In this document: in pieces, positions 59,750 to 64,000 of the stretch
Layout of the letters: every line of letters begins with the position of its first letter
Position numbering within the stretch: the first letter of the stretch is position 1
Assembly (NCBI RefSeq): GCF_040654195.1
Contig: NZ_JBFAHM010000009.1
Location: 248,001-312,000, forward strand
From: Hamadaea sp013361475
Lineage (GTDB): Bacteria; Actinomycetota; Actinomycetes; Mycobacteriales; Micromonosporaceae
Reading direction: 5' to 3'
Length of the DNA: 64,000 nucleotides
The notes under the pieces: generated by a model
Database searches by the model: none
Told to the model about the DNA's origin: nothing
Seen by the model: the letters and a program-made list of their open reading frames with translations, nothing else
Program-made: the position numbers and the translations under genes

Positions 59750-62056
59750 CTACCGCACCTCGACGGTGACACGATCGGCATGCGGACGCAAAGTCAGCTG
59801 GCGATCCCGTACGCCGACGGTGATCGACGCGTCGGCGGTGAGGAACGCGTCAGGCTGCACGGCGTAGGGGCGGGCGTCCGGCGGCAGCGCGACCAGTTGC
59901 CAGATCGCCGCCGAGGTGTGCGGGTGCCGGGGCGAACCCGCGATCAGGCTCTCCACCTCGGCCAGGGCGGTCCATCGCCCACCGAAGCCGGCGAAGCCGC
60001 CCGGGACCGCGCCTACCGAGCAGGTCACGTCGTCGGCGCCGGAGCCGTCGCCCAGTCGGCGCCAGACGAGTGGGAAGTCGAGCGGCGCCCACGACTGACC
60101 CGAGACGGTGATCAGGTGGACCCCGTCCGCTGGGCCGATCTCCCCGGCGATCGGCCGGACCGGCCCGTCGGTGACGACCACGCAGTTGTCGGCTGCCCGG
60201 CTGACCTGGACCAGCCGGCCGCCGACCACCTGAGTCACGGCCCGGGTGAGCCCGGTGGCGAGCACAGGATGCCCGCCGGCCTCCAGCCGCCACACCGTAC
60301 GCCCTGTCACGGGGTCGTCGGGGTCGTCGGTCTGCGCCAGATCGGACACCGGTACTCGGGCCACGAACCGGTCCTCGGTGTCGCCGGGCACGATCTCGCA
60401 GTCGGCGAGCTTGTCGCAGGCCCATGTACGCGTCAGGCTGAGCTCCCCCGACTCGGGCGGCAGCATTCCTTCCAGGACGATGATCCCGTCCCGGACGGCC
60501 GCCGAGGTGAGCCGGGCCGGATCGGCGATGTGCCGCAGCAGCAGCCGGTTGTCCGGGGCGGGCAGGGGTTGCAGCCACGAGCCGCCGTTGATCCAGGCGC
60601 CCGGCGGCATGCTCGGGTTACCGGGGCCGACGTTGCGCAGCACCGTGGTGCGCTTGACATGTCCCTGCGTGATCGTGGCACGCAGGGTCGCCGGTTCGTT
60701 GCGAGCGGGGATCCCGGCCAGCATCGAGTGCGGTACGCGGACCGCGTATCCGACGAGGTTGCGGTCACCGTGGCTGTCGTACGCCGGGAACCGCTCGACC
60801 GGCAACGGCACTTCGACGCCGTTGGCCTCCAGCACCATGCGCAGCTTCGAGGTGCCGTCGATCTGCAGGTGACGGATCTCGGCGGTACCCCGGACGATCA
60901 GTTCCGTCGCACCGCCCGAGTCGGTCGCCCAGTCGAGGTCGGTGACGGTGGTGCTGGCGGCGTAGGGCGCGCGCCCGGGCAGGCGGAACAGCGCCCGGGA
61001 CTGGCCGCCCAGGTTCGGCGGGACCAGTTCGTGCCGCCGCCACGGGACCTGCGATCGCTCCGCGCGTACCGCGTTGAGCGCGCCGTCGCGGCGGATCTCG
61101 GCGACCGCCCGCAACAGCTCGATGTCGCCCGTACGCAGGGCGTTGTGCTGCACGCGGCCGAGGTAGGACGACCGGGCGGCCGGCCCTTTGTCGATGCGCT
61201 CGGCGAAGCGCTGCGCGATGCGGGCCAGCCGGGCGCAGTCCTCCTCGGGCAGCTCACCGAAGGCGTCGACCAGCGTGACCATGTCCACCTGAGCCAGGTG
61301 CATGTGCACGGTGTCCCGCAGGTACGCCGGCAGCTCCTCGACGAGGTTGAGCACCATGTCGGCCGAGCGGATGCGGTCGCACAGGTTGGTGAACTCGGCC
61401 CGTTGCTGGGTGATCGAGTCGCCGGAGGTGCGCTCGCGCCAGTAGTAGTTCGGCTGCGCCACGATGTCGACGGTGACCGCGTCCAAGTACGCCTTCAGCG
61501 TCACCGGGTAGTCCTCGTAGCGGATGGCCGGGAACTCGTAGCCGAACTCGTCCCAGAAGCTGCGCCGGAAGACCTTGTTCCACACCATCCGGTCGATGGC
61601 CAGCTGGTAGTACTCCACGACGTGGGTGGCCGGCCGGTTGGCGGCGAAGATCTTGCCGTGCAGCCAGGAGCCCCAGGAGCCGTAGTCGTCGAACCGCCGC
61701 GCGCCGGCCGCCGCGAACGACGATCCCGTCTCGTCGAGCGAGTGGACCATCATCTCGAACGCGTGCCGCGGAACGAGGTCGTCGCTGTCCACGAAGGTGA
61801 TGTACTCGCCGTCGCTGTGCCGCACGCCGGTGTTGCGGGCCGGGCCGAGGCCCTGGTTGTCCTGCGCGACGAGCTGAAATCGGGGATCGATCCGGCAGTA
61901 GTCCTCGGCGATCTGCGCGGTGGCGTCCAGCGAGCCGTCGTCGACCAGGATCACCTCGAAGTCGTCGAAGGTCTGCCGGCGTAGGGACTCCAGGCATTCG
62001 GCGATGTATTCGGCGACGTTGTAGAACGGCACGACGACACTGAGTCGAGGCGTCAC
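59750..62056 (-). CDS. GT2 glycosyltransferase with large C-terminal extension
   Basis: 768 aa, GTG with GGAGGGGGG upstream. The GT2 domain covers residues about 1-230: SVVVPFYNVAEYIAECL, ILVDDGSLDATAQIA and the DxD site FVDSDDLV. The following 500 residues are beta-rich without a recognised family; TagF-like proteins use a similar GT2 N-terminus but carry a CDP-glycerol transferase at the C-terminus, which is not seen here. Probably adds sugars to a cell-surface polymer at the inner face of the membrane. First gene of the operon. Confidence 0.85.
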   Translation of the reverse strand: MTPRLSVVVPFYNVAEYIAECLESLRRQTFDDFEVILVDDGSLDATAQIAEDYCRIDPRFQLVAQDNQGLGPARNTGVRHSDGEYITFVDSDDLVPRHAFEMMVHSLDETGSSFAAAGARRFDDYGSWGSWLHGKIFAANRPATHVVEYYQLAIDRMVWNKVFRRSFWDEFGYEFPAIRYEDYPVTLKAYLDAVTVDIVAQPNYYWRERTSGDSITQQRAEFTNLCDRIRSADMVLNLVEELPAYLRDTVHMHLAQVDMVTLVDAFGELPEEDCARLARIAQRFAERIDKGPAARSSYLGRVQHNALRTGDIELLRAVAEIRRDGALNAVRAERSQVPWRRHELVPPNLGGQSRALFRLPGRAPYAASTTVTDLDWATDSGGATELIVRGTAEIRHLQIDGTSKLRMVLEANGVEVPLPVERFPAYDSHGDRNLVGYAVRVPHSMLAGIPARNEPATLRATITQGHVKRTTVLRNVGPGNPSMPPGAWINGGSWLQPLPAPDNRLLLRHIADPARLTSAAVRDGIIVLEGMLPPESGELSLTRTWACDKLADCEIVPGDTEDRFVARVPVSDLAQTDDPDDPVTGRTVWRLEAGGHPVLATGLTRAVTQVVGGRLVQVSRAADNCVVVTDGPVRPIAGEIGPADGVHLITVSGQSWAPLDFPLVWRRLGDGSGADDVTCSVGAVPGGFAGFGGRWTALAEVESLIAGSPRHPHTSAAIWQLVALPPDARPYAVQPDAFLTADASITVGVRDRQLTLRPHADRVTVEVR

Positions 62057-62151
62057 GGATCCCCCCTCCGACCCGAGGACTCTGTTACTCAGTAGCTTAC
62101 GTACCGTTTTGGCATGGTACCGACGATTTGAGAATCGGCTACGTTTACCCT

Positions 62152-63129
62152 GTGGATCGCACCATCGACTGGGACGGCGAAGCGGTCGTCACCGTGGACC
62201 AGACCGCGCTGCCGCAGGCGTACCGGGAGCTGCGGCTCCGCGACGTCGACTCGCTCATCGACGCCATCTCCCGGCTCGCGATCCGCGGCGCGCCGGCCCT
62301 CGGTGGCGCGGGCGCCCTCGGCGTCGCCCTGCTCGCGCGGGATCATGACGCCCAAGTGGTACGCACAGAGGCCGAGCGCCTCGCGTCCGCTCGGCCGACC
62401 GCGGTGAACCTCCGGTGGGGGGTGAATCGGGCGCTGAGCCGGTTGGACGAGGGCCCCGAGGCGGTGCTGGCCGAGGCGCTCGCCGTGCTGGAAGCGGACA
62501 TCAAGGCCAATCACGACGCCTCCGGGCGCGCCGCCGACCTGGTGCGAGAGGTGTGCGAGCGGCGTCCGGTACGCCTGCTGACCCATTGCAACGCCGGTCG
62601 GCTGGCCACCGTGGGCTGGGGTTCGGCGCTGGGCGTCGTGCGTCACCTGGCCGCCGCGGGCGAGGTCGGCGAGGTGCTCGCCGACGAGACCCGGCCACTG
62701 CTCCAGGGTGCGCGGCTGACCGCGTACGAGCTGGCCGAGATGGGCGTTCCCTATCGGATCTGCCCGGACTCCGCCGCCGCGACCGCGATGGCCCAGGGTC
62801 TGGTGGACTGCGTCGTCGTCGGGGCCGACCGGATCGCCGCCAACGGCGACGTCGCGAACAAGATCGGCACATACGCCGTCGCACTGGCCGCCGCCCGGCA
62901 CGGGATCCCGTTCATCGTCGTCGCGCCGGAGTCGACCGTCGACGAGGCGATCACCGACGGCTCGGCGATCCCGATCGAGCAGCGGGACCCGGCCGAGGTC
63001 ACCCACTACGCCGGAGTGCCGGTCGCGCCGGCAGGCGCGGGCGCGTTCAACCCCGCCTTCGATGTGACTCCAGCCGACCTGGTCACGGCGATCGTCACCG
63101 AGAATCGGGTGTGGCGTCCGCTCCCCTGA
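62152..63129 (+). CDS. mtnA: S-methyl-5-thioribose-1-phosphate isomerase
   Basis: 325 aa from GTG 62152 (VDRTIDWDGEAVVTVDQTALP), chosen because known MtnA proteins begin RTIDW; TTG 62128 gives eight more residues. No clear ribosome site, so it may be leaderless. Motifs: RLAIRGAPALG, the active-site Cys in LLTHCNAGRLAT, DETRP and the catalytic Asp in VGADRIAANGDVANKIG. It isomerises the aldose 1-phosphate of methylthioribose (or deoxyribose) to the ketose. Diverges from the GT2 gene and overlaps the aldolase gene by 35 bp. Confidence 0.92.
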   Translation: MDRTIDWDGEAVVTVDQTALPQAYRELRLRDVDSLIDAISRLAIRGAPALGGAGALGVALLARDHDAQVVRTEAERLASARPTAVNLRWGVNRALSRLDEGPEAVLAEALAVLEADIKANHDASGRAADLVREVCERRPVRLLTHCNAGRLATVGWGSALGVVRHLAAAGEVGEVLADETRPLLQGARLTAYELAEMGVPYRICPDSAAATAMAQGLVDCVVVGADRIAANGDVANKIGTYAVALAAARHGIPFIVVAPESTVDEAITDGSAIPIEQRDPAEVTHYAGVPVAPAGAGAFNPAFDVTPADLVTAIVTENRVWRPLP

Positions 63130-63775
63130 CCTCCGGTGCGCTCGCTCCATAGCTCGCGAGCTTCCGGCCGACGCGGTCGATCTCGGCCGCGTCCAGCACC
63201 CGGGGCTCCCCGGCGGCCTTGGCTCGCAGCCACACGTCGCAGAGCCATTCGAGGTACTGCGCCTTGGCGTACGCCTTGGCCAGGGTGTCGCCGACCGCGA
63301 TGGTGCCGTGGTTGCCCAGCAGACACCCGGTACGCCCGGCGAGCGCCGCCGTCACGGATTCGGCCAGCTCGTCGGTGCCGTAGGTGGCGTACCGGGCGAC
63401 CCGGATCGGCCCGCCGAACAGGGCCACGAGGTAGTGCACCGACGGCAGCTCGTCGACCAGCGTGGCGACCGCCGTGGCGGCGGCCGAATGGGTGTGCACG
63501 ACGGCGTTCCCGCCGGTGGCTTGGTAGGCCGCCAGATGGGTCGGCAGTTCCGTGGTGGGCGCGAGCGGGGCGTCGACCGGGGTGCCGTCGAGGCGGTGCA
63601 CCCCGACCAGGTCCGGCGTCAGCTCCTCGTACGCCAGCCCGCTCGGCGTGACCGCGATCAGCTCGCCGCGCCGGGCCGAGATGTTGCCCGAGGTGCCCAC
63701 CACGAGCCCGTCGGCCACCATCCGATGGCAGTACGCGACGACCGCCCGCCGCTCCTCCCCCAACACCAACTCCAC
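63095..63775 (-). CDS. Class II aldolase (fuculose-phosphate aldolase/MtnB type)
   Basis: 226 aa, GTG start. Class II aldolase/adducin fold: TSGNISAR (residues 28-35), catalytic Glu76 in TTELPTH, zinc ligands H94 and H96 in VVHTHSA and H156 in GNHGTIAVG. With mtnA next door, the probable substrate is a ketopentose 1-phosphate from methylthioribose or 5-deoxyribose, giving dihydroxyacetone phosphate and an aldehyde (DHAP shunt); MtnB dehydratase is the alternative. The two genes converge and overlap by 35 bp. Confidence 0.87.
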   Translation of the reverse strand: MELVLGEERRAVVAYCHRMVADGLVVGTSGNISARRGELIAVTPSGLAYEELTPDLVGVHRLDGTPVDAPLAPTTELPTHLAAYQATGGNAVVHTHSAAATAVATLVDELPSVHYLVALFGGPIRVARYATYGTDELAESVTAALAGRTGCLLGNHGTIAVGDTLAKAYAKAQYLEWLCDVWLRAKAAGEPRVLDAAEIDRVGRKLASYGASAPEVRGADATPDSR

Positions 63776-63791
63776 CCGCGCACCCTACCTC

Positions 63792-63870
63792 GCCTGATCA
63801 TTGCGTCACCCATGCTGTTTCGCGCGACGAAATGTCCGCTCAAACAGCATGGCTGACGCAATGATCACGC
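63792..63870. repeat. Palindromic repeat family A, copy 4 (79 bp)
   Basis: GCCTGATCATTGCG...CATGCTGTTT at left and AAACAGCATGGCTG...CAATGATCACGC at right, same length as copies 1-3; loop has CGAAATGTCCG as in copy 1. It lies downstream of the uvrA-like gene and contains its stop codon, before the aldolase start. Confidence 0.9.
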
Positions 63871-64000
63871 CTGGGCGGCGAGCGTGGCGGCGAGGTAGGG
63901 GGCGGTGCGGCTGTCCGGAGCGGCGGCGACGGCGGCGGGCGGACCGGCGGCGACGATCCGGCCACCGTCGGAGCCGCCTCCGGGGCCGAGGTCGACGACC
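63865..64000 (-). CDS. UvrA-like excinuclease ATPase, C-terminus only (partial)
   Basis: The last 44 codons of a gene that continues beyond the right edge. VDLGPGGGSDGGRIVAAGPP is the C-terminal Walker B/D-loop region conserved in UvrA and UvrA-like (drug-resistance type) ABC ATPases, followed by a short PYLAATLAAQA end. UvrA proteins bind DNA damage for nucleotide excision repair. Whether this is the main uvrA or a UvrA2 paralogue cannot be told from this fragment. Its stop is inside repeat A copy 4. Confidence 0.8.
   Translation of the reverse strand, partial: VVDLGPGGGSDGGRIVAAGPPAAVAAAPDSRTAPYLAATLAAQA

Noticed and set aside
62101..62125. GTACC...GGTAC repeat in the mtnA/GT2 divergent gap
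   Set aside because: Only 5-bp arms; expected by chance and not at a position that clearly matches either promoter.

Overview
The window is high-GC actinobacterial DNA. Most likely it comes from the Micromonosporaceae or a close relative, judging by a Conservon-type CvnD GTPase, ESX-like small genes, long secreted enzymes, GTG/TTG starts, a HspR-type operator before lon, and very frequent use of the hexamer GTACGC in all reading frames. It reads as ordinary chromosome: no transposase, phage gene, CRISPR array, rRNA or tRNA was seen, and genes are dense on both strands. The last 136 bp are the end of a uvrA-like gene that runs off the right edge.

Layout. 0.2-7 kb: CvnD-like GTPase, stand-alone dihydrolipoamide dehydrogenase, aldo/keto reductase, a membrane protein, an SDR, an AlkP-fold phosphoesterase and a DMT exporter. 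7-11 kb: a minus-strand operon of three TPR paralogues (two membrane-anchored) ending in an alpha/beta hydrolase. 11-15.3 kb: a secreted amino-sugar operon (GH20 hexosaminidase, then a GH2 exo-glucosaminidase-like enzyme) with an operator touching the GH20 start codon. 15.3-17.2 kb: SDR, EXPERA protein and a membrane-anchored GNAT-like protein. 17.3-23.2 kb: a 1,211-residue subtilase flanked by two TrmB/LuxR-type regulators. 23.3-32.3 kb: secreted Asp-box protein, NmrA-like oxidoreductase, secreted PLD-like enzyme, sarcosine/dimethylglycine dehydrogenase-like flavoprotein, small hypotheticals and a clan GH-G glycosidase. 32.5-43.1 kb: a GGDEF-EAL protein, a VOC protein, a PcaF-type thiolase, hydrolase plus DUF3626, an LCP ligase and Lon. 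43.3-51.3 kb: regulator/effector pairs (AraC-VOC, ArsR-MFS, MarR-MFS-monooxygenase, MarR-MDR oxidoreductase). 51.7-57.2 kb: ClC channel, HdeD and membrane protein, a decayed mug gene and an ESX-like pair. 57.2-62.1 kb: a three-gene surface-polysaccharide operon. 62.1-63.8 kb: mtnA convergent with a class II aldolase, a likely deoxypentose-phosphate salvage pair.

The most unusual content lies between genes. At least four families of palindromic elements with fixed lengths (A, 79 bp x4; C, 80 bp x4; D, 59 bp x2; B, 63-64 bp x2) recur through the window, most of them carrying GATC near their ends. Together with several single-copy hairpins they occupy every convergent gene junction that has a gap (11 of 11). 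Some supply or overlap the stop codons of the flanking genes. They look like dispersed bidirectional terminators or a REP-like element system. Other regulatory signals are three TGTCAGG repeats at an exact 11-bp period before a flavin monooxygenase, a HAIR-like site before lon, a SoxR/MerR-like palindrome before an NmrA gene, and a MarR-type palindrome before an MDR oxidoreductase.
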